DNA from: Owenia fusiformis
Taxonomy: Eukaryota; Annelida; Polychaeta; Sabellida; Oweniidae
Direction of reading: 5' to 3'
DNA length: 64,000 bases
NCBI GenBank assembly: GCA_903813345.2
Contig: CAIIXF020000004.1
Span: forward strand, 27,283,985-27,347,984
The notes beneath the pieces are model-generated. The model saw only the letters and a list, made by a program, of their open reading frames with translations, made no database searches and had not been told where the DNA came from. Shown one piece after another: positions 23,240 through 34,008 of the stretch; within the stretch, counting starts at the first letter, position 1, and each line of letters begins with the position of its first letter. The position numbers and the translations under genes were made by a program.

Positions 23240-24545
23240 TGTACATTTCAACAATTTTTTTGCTTTTTGAGGTCTAGAATTTCTGATTTTTGATCTTTTC
23301 CATTGGAATTGGTTGGTAAATTAAATGGATTGATTTTTTTGGCCGAGTTATTTTGTGTTTTAAATGAGGAAATTTCAATACAGAGTTTGTAAAATGAATT
23401 AAATTTTCTTGTCCAATAAGAATTACTAAATAAAATAGGTGAATCACTTGATATTTTTAAATCAGAATAAAGATTTTGTAAAACATTTGTTTTCAATGGA
23501 AGAGAATGAACAAGTGTAGAGAGTGATGTACGACTGCATTGCCATCTTGCAGTCTTTATTTATTTTTGATTCATGTGCTTCATCTAAGCTAATAGATGAT
23601 AATGCGTTGTCTTGGAATTCAACGTTTATAAAAAGAGGATGGACCACAATGAAAAATTGTTGCCATATTTTTTAAGCAATAATTTTGTAAATCAAAATTT
23701 GCAGAACATAATGACAAATAGAACAGAATAAACATGAGACAATCATTAAATACCAAATTTGCCCAAAGCTGAACTGTGTGATTCTGAGAGCTTCTTTGCC
23801 TAATAAACTACAAAAATAATTCATGAATTTCTGAAAATGATGTTTTGATTTGATCAAGAGAATTTGGATTAGGTTGAATATAAATCTGTAGAAATGTACA
23901 AAAAAGCTTTCCAAAACCTGAAAGCGAAAATCCTTCATTTTACTGAAACAAGTTCCATTTAAAACACTATTGGCAGTACTGCCTTTATGAAAGATATTTA
24001 CCAAATAATCCAGAGTCACTGTACAATTTTATTAATGTGGAGCCATAATTTTTCAACAAATTCCAGTCTATCTTTTAAACCAATAATATAATCAAAAACC
24101 TTTCGATCACCTACAATAACTAAATTTTTTAACCGAGTATTTATTCCAAGTGAATTAGCCAAATCTTCAAGAAAACAATAAATTATCAGAGCTATCAGAA
24201 GTTTCTTCAGAAATATTGTAATATAAAAAATCAGAATTCTCAACATCAGGAGAACCTTGATTAAAAAATATGATTTGATAGTAGGGCGACTGGTATTTGT
24301 GACAATATTTGAATTTCCCAATTTGATTTAAGTTATAATGAAATAAATTGTGAAGATGAAAATTAAATTCTGATGATTGAGAATAAAGAGTGTTTAAAAT
24401 ATAATCATCAATCTCTAGATGAAGATTGGAAATCAAAGGTTGAGAGTAAAAAATGAGCCAATGTCTTTCTGGTTGTCGCTGATCTCTAGATTGGTCCAGA
24501 GACTTGATGCAAGACCCAAATAAAACACAAATGTTATTGATAAAG
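23240..24545 (-). pseudogene. Decayed multi-exon or multi-frame ORF of an invertebrate repeat family
   Basis: Minus-strand pieces in changing frames fall in a sensible protein order: GSCIKSLDQSRDQRQPERHW, then LVIVGDRKVFDYIIGLKD, then FRFQVLESFFVHFY, then SLDEAHESKINKDCK, then a C-terminal piece to 23,248. From memory this matches a multi-copy protein family of cnidarians and other invertebrates with a VVGD segment and an IDEAHE-x-INKDCK motif, related in style to DUF6589. At least four frame changes and several stops separate the pieces, so the copy is dead. The identity is not confirmed by any search. Confidence 0.4.
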
Positions 24546-24599
24546 CCTACCTTTCAGAGAAATGCTCACTGCATTGAAAAGGCAGTTTCCATTACCCAT

Positions 24600-25210
24600 A
24601 CTCGTGAAAGGAATACTGCAAAACTTTTCATCATCAGGCATTATTTTATATGAGAGTCTATCTTCTGATATATGTGAAGATAGACATATTCTTTCTTCAT
24701 GATGCCTTCCAATAGCATTACTTACAAGTGCCTTTTTTATATTTATTTATATTTATCATACATGGAGGATATGGCAAATAAAACATTGAAGGCCTATTCT
24801 TACTTAAGTACAATTCCATCAGTCCCAAACTAGGTGACATTGTCCTTTGAATATCTTTACACAAGATCTACATATGAAACTGGTGGTCAAAGAAGGTCAC
24901 CCACCCATTTAAAATATTGCATCATAGACAACACATTGAAGTTGAAGATATTTACCCAATACTTTGAATAAAAGTAAAAACATGTTTCCCAAATTGTAAT
25001 AAACATGTCCCTGTTGCCTCTCTTGAGGGTGTTAAACGCAAAATAAGCCATCCTGAATCATCTGTTCACCATGTTTAAATCCTATGTTCACATGTTTGTT
25101 TAGACAAAGCCTATAGCTGGAAGCAGCTGGGCATGAAAGGCACAGAAGTCACAATTAATGCTTAGTATTTGTTATGTCTTTTTAGACTGTCCAGATGTTT
25201 GTATTGTGCC
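24600..25210. other. No gene recognised
   Basis: Featureless AT-rich DNA downstream of the gene at 25.2-28.8 kb. Confidence 0.4.
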
Positions 25211-28200
25211 CTACAGAGGGTGGTATCCTGGTATACTGTCTTTTGCCTCTTCAGCAGCCAAGTTGTTCCCCAGGTCTTTTAGATGATTTTCCTGGAATCA
25301 TGAGGTATAGATATTTATAACAAGACACATTTGAACAATATCATATATTTGTCTAGTAATTAATCAGTAGAGTTTCAAATGTGTTCAACTACTGTATATA
25401 AAGCATTTAAGTTTCCATAATTTTTAACTCATGTAGTACAAGAATGAGAAACCCTATCATAATGATCATGTACTTGGCATAAACTTGACACAAGGGTGAT
25501 CTAGCTTATCAATTCAATTAGACATGGACTCTTAACTCCAAGTTCAACCTAATTTCAAGTACATATGTGTTATGAATGACTCTGTAGTAATAAGACACTC
25601 ATGATAAAAAATGGGAATATAGAATCTCTTTTCAGTTGGCATTATAATTCTGAATTAAGCAGTTTTGACTTATTCTGTGGAGTGCAATTGTCTTATGTGA
25701 AGAGATGTTCATACCTTCTTGCTCTCTTCACCCTCATCAAACTTGTGAAGACCATCACTTGAGCTGAGCATGTCAAATTCTACGGAATATGGTCAACAAA
25801 ACACTCTCATCCTAGGCAGGGACTGATGTCCTTGATCTTCTTATTTATGGTATTCACTATCAATTCAGTCTATCAAAAGAGGTTTGCTTTCATCACATGG
25901 CATTATTTTATCTTGTGTTTTTGGCAAAGATAAAAATAGATTTAACATAACAGTTCTTTAACATATACATTTGTGACATAGTACTTTCTCCCAATGACAG
26001 GGTTATTCAAAAATCATTGAGAAATAATAACTAAAGAGTGAATTAGTGAGTAACTCATGCATGAGTAAGTAAATAATGCACCATTCAAAAGTTAGAGACC
26101 CCCACAAGCTGGAAGGCCAGAGAATTAGATTTGCAATATTCCCATAAGTGATTGGACACCCTTAAATCAAGTTGCAGTACCACAAACTATTTAGCCATTT
26201 TCCAAATCAATTGTCAATACCTAATCCATTCCATGTTAAAGAGTCTGTATGTAATTACTGTTCCAATTTAAATCGAAGTTCTTCACTTCTTCTTGCACTT
26301 CACTTACTCTGCTCTGGATATTGACACCTGATGTGATATCCCGAAATTCAACTTCAACAGATTCCCAATCTGCCGAATCAGTTGCTTTTTTTAGCCAGCT
26401 CTAAGGGGAAACCTTTACTGCCTCTACCTCAATTACCCAAATGCGAGTAGGTAGTTACCAGTTTCACCACCAGGTGGCTGATTCGGGTCAATTAACATGG
26501 CAGGTATATAAGAAAGTTCCCTTAAACTTGAATATTATCAATTTAAGTGGCTTAATTTTAATATAACCCTTATGTGTCTGATACTTATACTAATGAAAAT
26601 ATGTCCAGTAAAGCAAAATATTATCTGTCCACTAAAAGAAAAGATATTTCATTTTTTGTGATTTTATAACATGGGGTCTATTGGGAATCTCCCCGAGCTA
26701 GAAGTCACATTTTCAAAGAAAATTAATTTTTCAAAGTTGATAAACACTTTTTAAAACCACATTTCTAGATGTAATTTTACATGTAGATTTTAAATATGAT
26801 ATTACTTTGACTGACTTTTGAATTTTTAATGGCGTAAATCAAGATTATTTCTACTCGCATCTTGGTTATTCATGTAATTATTTTTAAATGCTGTATAAAT
26901 GTTGTGTATTCAAGTTTATAAAAATATATTAAACATTGAAGACATCCAGACATATATAAGGGTTATGTACTGGGAGGTTTTGGATACAGGGTTTATCCCG
27001 AGGGAAATATATAAACCGAGCATACATAACAGGTGTATTCCATACCTACTAAGGTTCTAGGTATATTCTCATATATCAATATTGTCTTATAAAATTCCTA
27101 AATTCAAAATTAGCATTTTCATAGTCTTACCAGATCAATGTATTGATAAAATATACAACATTCATAAGTTCGAAATATAATCTTTATTTCAATAACACTA
27201 ACATCAACTTTACATGTTTGAAATAAATTGGTGGTGAGCATTAAACAATATCTTGAGTTTTTATCAATTCAAACAGAAGTAGGCCTATTTAAAGTCCAAT
27301 AATCCTGTTTATGTAGTCACAATTTGATGATTCTGTTTTCTTGTGAACTCTCACTCTTACTCTCTATTATCCTGCTTTGGCAGGTACAAGTCCCAGTGTT
27401 TCCATAATGTTGTTTTTCCCAGGGGTTAGGTAGGGTAGGGTGGCGCCTTTCTTGTTGAGGTTCCGCTTTGCCTTTGTTTTGGTCTAGCTATCAGGGATTG
27501 TAGTAAGTCCTGCTGATGCCATAATATTATCTGGAAAAAGATGTATTTCTATCATGGTCATATTTAAGAACATACGGTGTAGCCACAAAGATGTCTGTAA
27601 GGGAAGTCGATTAATTTTTAATTTGTCTGACACTGCTTGTTTTTGCTGCAACTCTCTATTTAATTTTTTATTCATATATGATTCGTTGCTGTAGCATTCT
27701 GCTAGTCCTTATTCTCCAGCATAAGTTCTATTATGATCATTCATTTCCCAGTCAGCAGGTATACATGGTCCATTTTGATAGAGACTTCTTGATCTGGATT
27801 TCAGTATCATCAAAAGAGTTAACATCAACTTTCCCATTTAAAATAATAAACGCTCCCCTTTCTGGAAAGACAAACTGCCTTTTTGGTGTTCAGTTTTGTT
27901 GTCTTCATATCGCTCACAACCAAACTTGGAACAGTTACGTTGATCAAGATTCCCAGGAAATATATTGGAGCACTTGAAACAATAATGAACTTGTTTTAAG
28001 TCTTCACATCTCCAGTAAGATGTACTTAAATATAAATACTCAAAATACAGATGTATGTTCCATCACTATTTCCTGCCAAGAGAGAATGTGTTCTTTAAAG
28101 TGTTACTCTACTTACTTTCAACAAAGTAGACTTTGCTGCAGATGACGACTGGTGTAACAGCTTTGGTATTACACATTACACATTTTTCAAAAATGGGATA

Positions 28201-28841
28201 ACAAAAAAATATATAGATAAATTAAGATAAATGGATCGGTAGATACTATAGACAATTTGTCAACTCAAACAAATGAATGTTACAAACAAGGCATTAACAT
28301 TACAAAATGTCATCACCTTTTTCACATTGTACAGGTCAAATCTGAAATCTTTTTGAGTTGAGATTTGAGTTGCTGAGATCTTGTAGATGATTTTGAAAAA
28401 AAATTAGTCAATTTGAAGCAAGTTGAAAAAATACCTTTTTGACTTGAGAAGGTCATTGAAGGTCAAATGTCAGATTTGAAAATATTTGAAAATTTCCACA
28501 CCAAAAATTCATGTTAAATAACATCAAACAGCAATTCAGAAAGCAATCAAGTAAGGTGTTAATAAATGAAGAACATCAATATCCAATGATCTTTAGATAT
28601 TAACCTACCTTTTTCATTATATGCATTCGCATATCCATGCATGACCCATAGTTGATCATAGGTTGGCAATAGTATTATATTTCTATATTTTGCAACATCC
28701 AGATTGATTGAAATCCATTTAGTTTTTTGCACAGATTCATACTTGGAGGTTACTATGATGTTTGCTATTCTTTGTACCCCACTCCTAATTGTCTTTGCAA
28801 TTATCTCTTCAAAACAAGTAACTGCATAGAGTTTCCTTCTG
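25211..28841 (-). CDS. Unrecognised multi-exon gene (3' part), splice phases consistent
   Basis: Five minus-strand exons join in phase. Exon 28,841-28,609 reads KLYAVTCFEEIIAKTIRSGV and ends at donor AAAAG/GTAGGTT, phase 1. A 20-base micro-exon 28,135-28,116 has good sites on both sides and ends in phase 0. Exon 26,400-26,259 follows TTTCCCCTTAG and reads TDSADWESVEVEFRDITSGV. Exon 25,779-25,715 follows CATATTCCGTAG and reads FDMLSSSDGLHKFDEGEE. The last exon, 25,291-25,211, follows TGATTCCAG and reads NHLKDLGNNLAAEEAKDSIP, ending at TAG. The 142, 65 and 81 base lengths fit one frame. The product is acidic at its C-terminus. I recognise no domain. A further exon may lie between 28.1 and 26.4 kb, and the 5' end is not located. 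Confidence 0.6.
27484..27985 (-). CDS. Coding-like fragments within the long intron
   Basis: Two minus-strand pieces look coding. One at about 27,985-27,850 reads HYCFKCSNIFPGNLDQRNCS and then KFGCERYEDN, a possible zinc ribbon. One at 27,675-27,484 runs for 63 codons to a stop. A frameshift lies near 27,850. They could be a missing exon of the surrounding gene or a nested transposon relic. No family recognised. Confidence 0.3.
28320..28510 (-). repeat. Partial inverted copy of the AGGTCA-rich repeat of 52-54 kb
   Basis: The reverse complement shares CAACTTGCTTCAAATTGAC and a following AAAATCATCTACAAG with the Helitron-like repeat at 52.2-54.0 kb, and also has AGGTCA half-sites. It is an old fragment of the same family. 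Confidence 0.65.
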
Positions 28842-28989
28842 CTGTGGCTTCATATATCCTGGCTAGTATTGTCTAGTAAATTCCTATAAAATGACAACTG
28901 AATTGTAAAATGAATTGATCACAAAACAAACAAAAAAGAAAAAAATATCACAATTACATTATTCAATCTCAAGTTGTGTATCATACAGT

Positions 28990-29499
28990 GGAGAGGTTAA
29001 GCTAATGATGTTTTTCACAACGTAACCGTGAATGCAAAGTACAAAAATTAACAAAGGAATGTATCGAGCGCTCATAGTTTTATGCGCGCTTAGTCTACTT
29101 CAGATACTCTTTCAGCTTTAGAGTTTCTGGTTTAGAACGGGAGATTTGAAATTTGACGTTGGGTCAACGGGAACCATTTTACTTGTGTCTATTGAACACT
29201 ATGCTGTCAATTTTGATTTCGATGCACAGTTGAATTCTTAATGAACACGATGATGTATGTCATGCATGATTTAGCGCCAAAAATCTTACGAAACGAGCTC
29301 GTTTAAAATATGTATTAGAAAACCAGCTATAAAACCGCATCAATGACATACTATAGAATCATTACACGCTATGGTGTAGTCTAAACAAACACTGGATTTG
29401 AATGGCTATTTATATGAGAAGGCTACATGAATTTGTATATGGTCGAGTGATACAGGTACAGGTTCAGTTTCGATTATATATGCAAAGCTTAACCTCTCC
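28990..29499. mobile_element. 510 bp MITE-like element with 14 bp TIRs
   Basis: GGAGAGGTTAAGCT at 28,990-29,003 is inverted at 29,486-29,499. The element is flanked by AGT on both sides (28,987-28,989 and 29,500-29,502), a possible 3 bp target duplication. There is no coding content. The interior is richer in GC and palindromes (GAGCGCTC, GACGTTGGGTCAACG) than its surroundings. Confidence 0.65.
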
Positions 29500-29559
29500 A
29501 GTAACACATTATCTGAACAAGTAACAGTTACAATATCTTACTTTTTTAATTGCTGAATT

Positions 29560-29715
29560 GATGTTCATGAATAAATAATTAGAATAAGGATGCTGTAATG
29601 TAATGGTCAGATGCTGCATCTGTAGCAGAATTTGTAGCAGTTGAATTGCTGATTGGGTCGCTGGGCAATGCAGGAGTATTTGTACTTGGTGATGTTCCAT
29701 TGGCTATGGGAGTGC
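29560..29715 (-). CDS. Ser/Thr/Asn/Pro-rich coding-like segment
   Basis: One minus-strand frame reads STPIANGTSPSTNTPALPSD and continues with similar low-complexity residues for about 45 codons to a TAA. The composition could be a disordered protein N-terminus, but no ATG or partner exon is clear. Confidence 0.2.
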
Positions 29716-29881
29716 TTGTTAGAGGATTGTTAAATTAAGTGTGGGCCTTGATTGACTTTTGGTGGCTCCTTGTGCAGCCGTTCAGGCGCGCTTTTCTTGA
29801 ATTGTGCTCCCCGCCCTGTTCCCACGACGCTGGCGGATCTGTGTGGACTGCCCCAGACGATTTTACTATTTTCTTTGGCAT

Positions 29882-29925
29882 CCAAGATGGCGGATGTCAT
29901 GTCATTACGTCATAAATGACGTAAT
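29882..29925. promoter_or_regulatory. YY1-like site beside a palindromic double CRE
   Basis: CCAAGATGGCGGA at 29,882-29,894 matches the YY1 promoter motif. Ten bases on, ATTACGTCAT AA ATGACGTAAT (29,904-29,925) is a perfect 10 bp inverted repeat holding two TGACGTAA CREB/ATF-type sites. The surrounding 150 bases are GC-richer than the flanks. Such combinations occur at animal transcription starts, so a promoter is inferred. The direction and the gene it serves are unknown. Confidence 0.4.
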
Positions 29926-30329
29926 AGAATCATCATTCTTCTTGGTGTCTGTTTCGAATCTCGTCCTGTACTTGTTGGAAACATTAGACCAAATTTCCTG
30001 ATTATCTGACCCTATTCATGTCTTCAGACTTGTAGATATGATTTCGCATCACTAATGCATCAATTGGAATTGAAAAATAGAGAATTCTGGCAAAATTAAG
30101 TATAATTTTTTTAGTTCACACTTAAGTTTAAATAATACTGAATTGTTAGAGTATATCCTCCATGTTCATCTCTTCTTCCATAAATTCAAAGCAGTCTGAT
30201 GATTTTTAGTTAAAGTTGTTTTATAGGTGTATTGATGTACGTTATCTTGATATTCCGATTCCTTGTATTTTTTGTGTTTTGTATGGTTTTCTGTGTTGTG
30301 GTTCTCTTCACTTTGTTGTTACTGATTTT

Positions 30330-30851
30330 TTAACTACTCATCTTAATCTTCTCTCCAGATTTCTTGCATTTCTTCTCTCTTAAGATTTCTTGCATTTCTT
30401 CTCTCTTCAGATTTCTTGCATTTCTTCTCTCTTCAGGTTTGTATTTCTTATTCACTAGTGCATCAGTGCATTCAGTACCAGTGGAAAAAGTCACTGTCTT
30501 TGTTGAAGGCTCTTGCGTCCTAGGAGGAGACAAAAATGGTTTTCAAGGTAACATTCTTGTAGGCCCCTAGGGCCTTCTGGCGGATGAACTGTCACGATTG
30601 GGCGAAGCAGACGTTACCTGGGGGCATGACGAAGATGGGATGATCCAAGGAGTGTTGTGTCTTGTGTGCAAGTCCCATTCAGCAGAGCCTTGAGCGTGGA
30701 ACCCGCAGCCTCGATCTTCTCAGAAGCGCTCTTCATATATCTCTTTAAAATGTCTGCTGAGGTCATCCAGGGACCTGGTCTTGGCACCACAGGGGCGCAT
30801 TGGTCAGACCTCTTCACCACCCCGATAACACTTCACCTGGGCCTTGTACTC
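30330..30851 (-). CDS. Two 3' exons of an unrecognised gene; charged C-terminus from a 26 bp repeat
   Basis: The exon ending at 30,618 (donor CCCCCAG/GTAACG) has a frame reading SADILKRYMKSASEKIEAAG and ending LRHAP in phase 2. It joins exactly to the last exon, 30,519-30,330, which follows a strong acceptor (TTTTTGTCTCCTCCTAG) and reads QEPSTKTVTFSTGTECTDAL, then a Lys/Arg/Glu-rich tail to TAA. The 98-base intron is normal for this genome. The tail is encoded by three 26 bp DNA repeats. The upstream limit is unclear: the good acceptor at 30,852 leads into a TGA in this frame, so there may be an indel near 30,810-30,840. Function unknown. Confidence 0.5.
30358..30435. repeat. 26 bp minisatellite, three units, inside an exon
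   Basis: Units at 30,358-30,383, 30,384-30,409 and 30,410-30,435 are nearly identical (plus strand GATTTCTTGCATTTCTTCTC and so on). Because 26 is not a multiple of three, each unit is read in a different frame on the minus strand, and all three are open. Confidence 0.9.
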
Positions 30852-30899
30852 CTGAAAGTATAAAGAGAACAACTATACATAGATGAAAATAAGTATGGT

Positions 30900-31517
30900 T
30901 CATATCCTTCTAGCCAGCTAGGTTTTTTCTTAAGATGTATAGAGGGAGAGGGAAAGTTCTCATCTGCCAGAGAGGGTGTCTCCAGAACTTCCTCACAGGG
31001 CTGGTCCAAAGCAACACAATGATGCGACTCTCAGCAAAATCATTACTGTATATACGACGTAAAAATAGATTTAAGCCAGAAATATATGATTTAAAGACTT
31101 AAAAGTAATGTGAGTATTGAATAATATCCAAAATCTAACCAGGCCTAGGGGCTACAATGCTACACCCTCCCCCCACCTCCTTTAAAACTAAGTCTCCCTG
31201 CTTCGTCCCATAATTTAATGCACAACCTTATTTATATTAATATTTGTATACCTGTAACTTATAGATATCTTATACTTAGGGATTTGCTGCCAATGAAAAA
31301 ATTGAATTTATTAAAGAATGTCCATGATATTTTGTAATTTAGTTACAAGTCTATTGGTGTATTATATGCATTGCATAATATATAGTATCAGTATATCATA
31401 ATCGTAGGATACATCTGGAGCCAAGTTGGACCTGAGCCATCACCTTCTACCTCACACTACCTTCGATTAAAACTCCTCAGACTCATCACAGGGCCCTTAA
31501 GCCACCACAGTCTAATC
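30900..31517. other. No gene recognised
   Basis: GC-mixed intergenic or intronic DNA. A short C-run (CTCCCCCCACC) lies near 31,170. Confidence 0.4.
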
Positions 31518-32012
31518 TTACACCTTTGTTCTAAAGGTAGATTCAAGAAAAGCCCCAATCCTTGACCCGCAGTATGGTTTTATGTCGCAGTCGTTCTGAT
31601 ATCTGGCATGTACTTCTGTCACTGTTTTACTGGTCAAATTTGCGGAAGTTCTGTCATGTATGTCTACAATATAAGAGTGTGACACATCCCAGGCACGTAT
31701 CGTGGTCATTTTGCAAGGGTACGCCCCCGTATGTGGATGAATAATGTGTGAAGATGAATGCGATTTTTGGCGTATGATTTTTCGTGCAGACCTACCATAG
31801 GGTCTGGGTCGATATAAAGATGGCAGCACCAAAGTACAAGAATGACGCAACTCAGTCTTTGAATCACGAAAAAATTTGAATCTTTGAATCACAAAAAAAG
31901 TGAATGACAATGAGGGAATCAAGAACTTATTGTTAATACACTTGTACAACAAAGGTTTACACATCATCAAAGAAAATAACAGTAAAATACTGAATTTCAT
32001 GTTTTTTTTCAA
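31518..32012 (-). CDS. 164-codon open frame, doubtful
   Basis: This is the longest uninterrupted frame outside the LINE. It starts with a hydrophobic stretch (KFSILLLFSLMMCKPLLYKC) that could be read as a signal or membrane segment, followed by basic and His/Ser-rich sequence. No homology is recognised. The AT-rich start and lack of splice context make chance likely. Confidence 0.2.
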   Translation of the reverse strand: MKKNMKFSILLLFSLMMCKPLLYKCINNKFLIPSLSFTFFVIQRFKFFRDSKTELRHSCTLVLPSLYRPRPYGRSARKIIRQKSHSSSHIIHPHTGAYPCKMTTIRAWDVSHSYIVDIHDRTSANLTSKTVTEVHARYQNDCDIKPYCGSRIGAFLESTFRTKV

Positions 32013-32960
32013 AATATTTTTTCAAATTCAAACAGTACGCCTGGGCGTATTTTGCGTACATGACGATACGCGCCTGCATCTGTTTTGTTCACCTGTACCC
32101 TCCTTGCAGTCCTATGTTTTTTGTGTTCGTTTGTCACCTCTGTTACTCATTCCCGCACAGGTTTGTCTGTCCTCTGTTCCACTGTAGGTGGATGAAGAGT
32201 CAAAACAATATGGTTAGGAAGTTATTTAGTTTTTTTTACGGTTGCAGTCACCCCTGACTACATTTCTCGTATTTTCCTAGTACAACTGTCTTTTGAGCAG
32301 GTGTCCAAGGCATCATGTTTTACAACTAACCTTTACAGGAGCTATACATACACTATCTCTTCTTTATTTCCTGAAAATATGAACATAATTGAACCAGTAG
32401 TTTTCAAGATATAGGGATTTCTTTGGGTTGCATTTTTTTAACACCCTGTACATGTATTGTATAAGTCTAGTGTATAGGTGAAAGACTTTTTGGGGTTTCT
32501 TTTAATTTATCCTTAATTTTAATTATTGCTTTCCGGAGATTTATGTGTCATAATAGGTCTCGCTTAGCATAGTTTATGAGTAAGATAATCACACATAACA
32601 TGACTGCTGTATTGACTTTGGAATGAAATCACCATTTTTAAGTAAGCTTCAATATATTAGGCATACTGATTTCTCTTTTGAAAAGTTTTGCACTTATAAA
32701 AATTGAAACAGACATGTGAACTGTCATGCTTTCATGATTCTTGTATAATTTTGAAGCAACATTAGTAGTTGCTATTACTCCCAGTCCTTTTCACTATCTA
32801 AATATATATGCTTCATTGTAAATGTTTTACAATTTTTATTATTGTGAGAAAAATATTAATAACCGTTTTTGCTTAGGTAAATATTTGAAACATCATGGAC
32901 AAGAGAATGCCCATGGAAACATCAATCATCAATAACAAAATATAGCTGAGCCATCAAGTT
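32013..32960. other. No gene recognised
   Basis: AT-rich DNA without clear repeats or exons. Confidence 0.4.
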
Positions 32961-32969
32961 CATCTAATT

Positions 32970-33255
32970 ATCTAATTATATGATGCATACCCATAAATAT
33001 GTCCCAATTTATTCTCATCAAAGTTGTATTCTTGGGTAAGTTGTTCCCAAATGGGGTCAACTCTGTTAGAAGGGCACCCCTCATATCAGACTGTTCTGAA
33101 ATTTTGACAGAAGGGCTTTCAAATGTTTGATTGTTTTAGATTCAATGTGTGAATGAATTGATTTACTGCATCAGAGCAATCCTGTCTTAAAAGTGACAAG
33201 TCTTTTACTCTTGTAGCAGCATCGATCTTGCAGCATTCCAATCATCTGGATCATT
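32970..33255 (-). pseudogene. Coding-like fragment in three frames
   Basis: The minus strand reads ATNDPDDWNAA, then in another frame IDAATRVKDLSLLRQDCSDA, then in a third SEQSDMRGALLTELTPFGNN. The joins look like small indels, so this is a decayed ORF. The family is not recognised. It lies downstream of the DUF6589-like gene on the same strand and could be a decayed part of it. Confidence 0.3.
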
Positions 33256-33259
33256 GGTA

Positions 33260-34008
33260 GCAAGGGGAGGCAAAAAAGAATTAAAACATGCTCTCACTAT
33301 TGTAACAATTTTTTCTAGTTTAAGAAAATGTATACGTGTATCTGAAGCTGCGCATGTTCACCCAGTGTATATGCTAGCGTACCAACATGTCTTTACATGT
33401 CTTTACTTAAAAGTTGAATTTGCACAAAAATACAAGACATGAGTTCAAAATAATACCTTCACTAAATGAACTTGATTTGGCTGCATCATTGCACATCATC
33501 AGTTGGCCCCGATTGACTCAAGTTCCATGGTAATAATCAAATTCCATGGTAATAATCAAATTTACACAAGAAAATAATAAGCTTCTTCACCCAGGCATGA
33601 TTATGATTCGGCTGAAAGACAATGTTTTACAAAGGTATCATGAGTCACGTGTCTTCTTAAACCAATTAGATTCTCTGTTACAAAACAAATGCGCTCTGAG
33701 AGCTCTTCAAATAAAACGTCGCCAGAAATGACAGGAAGTGAAAAATTGAAACCAGGAAGTAAGCGAAAAAACTAATGCGAATTTAGCGACATTTACATAA
33801 AGTGAGCAAAGTAAGAGACTTCACAACCCATCAGCGCTAGTTTTGACACAATTAATACACAAATAAGCTGATGGTTTGTTACACTATGTTTAAAAGCAAA
33901 ACTTTTCAAGATTAGTATTATATAAGGCTCAATAAGTCCATGGGCATCAAAAAAGTTCTGCGAGACGGGTACATTGTAGTGGGTATATTTTTGATAATTG
34001 GAAATTCT
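33260..34008. other. Short frames only
   Basis: Two plus-strand frames of about 60 codons lack splice or family support. A duplicated phrase (CCATGGTAATAATCAAATT) lies at about 33,524-33,560. Confidence 0.4.

Noticed and set aside
30618-30851. An exon frame with two in-frame TGA codons, considered as selenocysteine or stop-codon decay.
   Set aside because: The alternative frame has no stops over most of the exon and joins the next exon in the correct phase, so the TGA-containing frame is not the coding one.
31518-32012. A 164-residue protein gene with a signal peptide.
   Set aside because: No family match, splice context or promoter; the hydrophobic start comes from AT-rich DNA.
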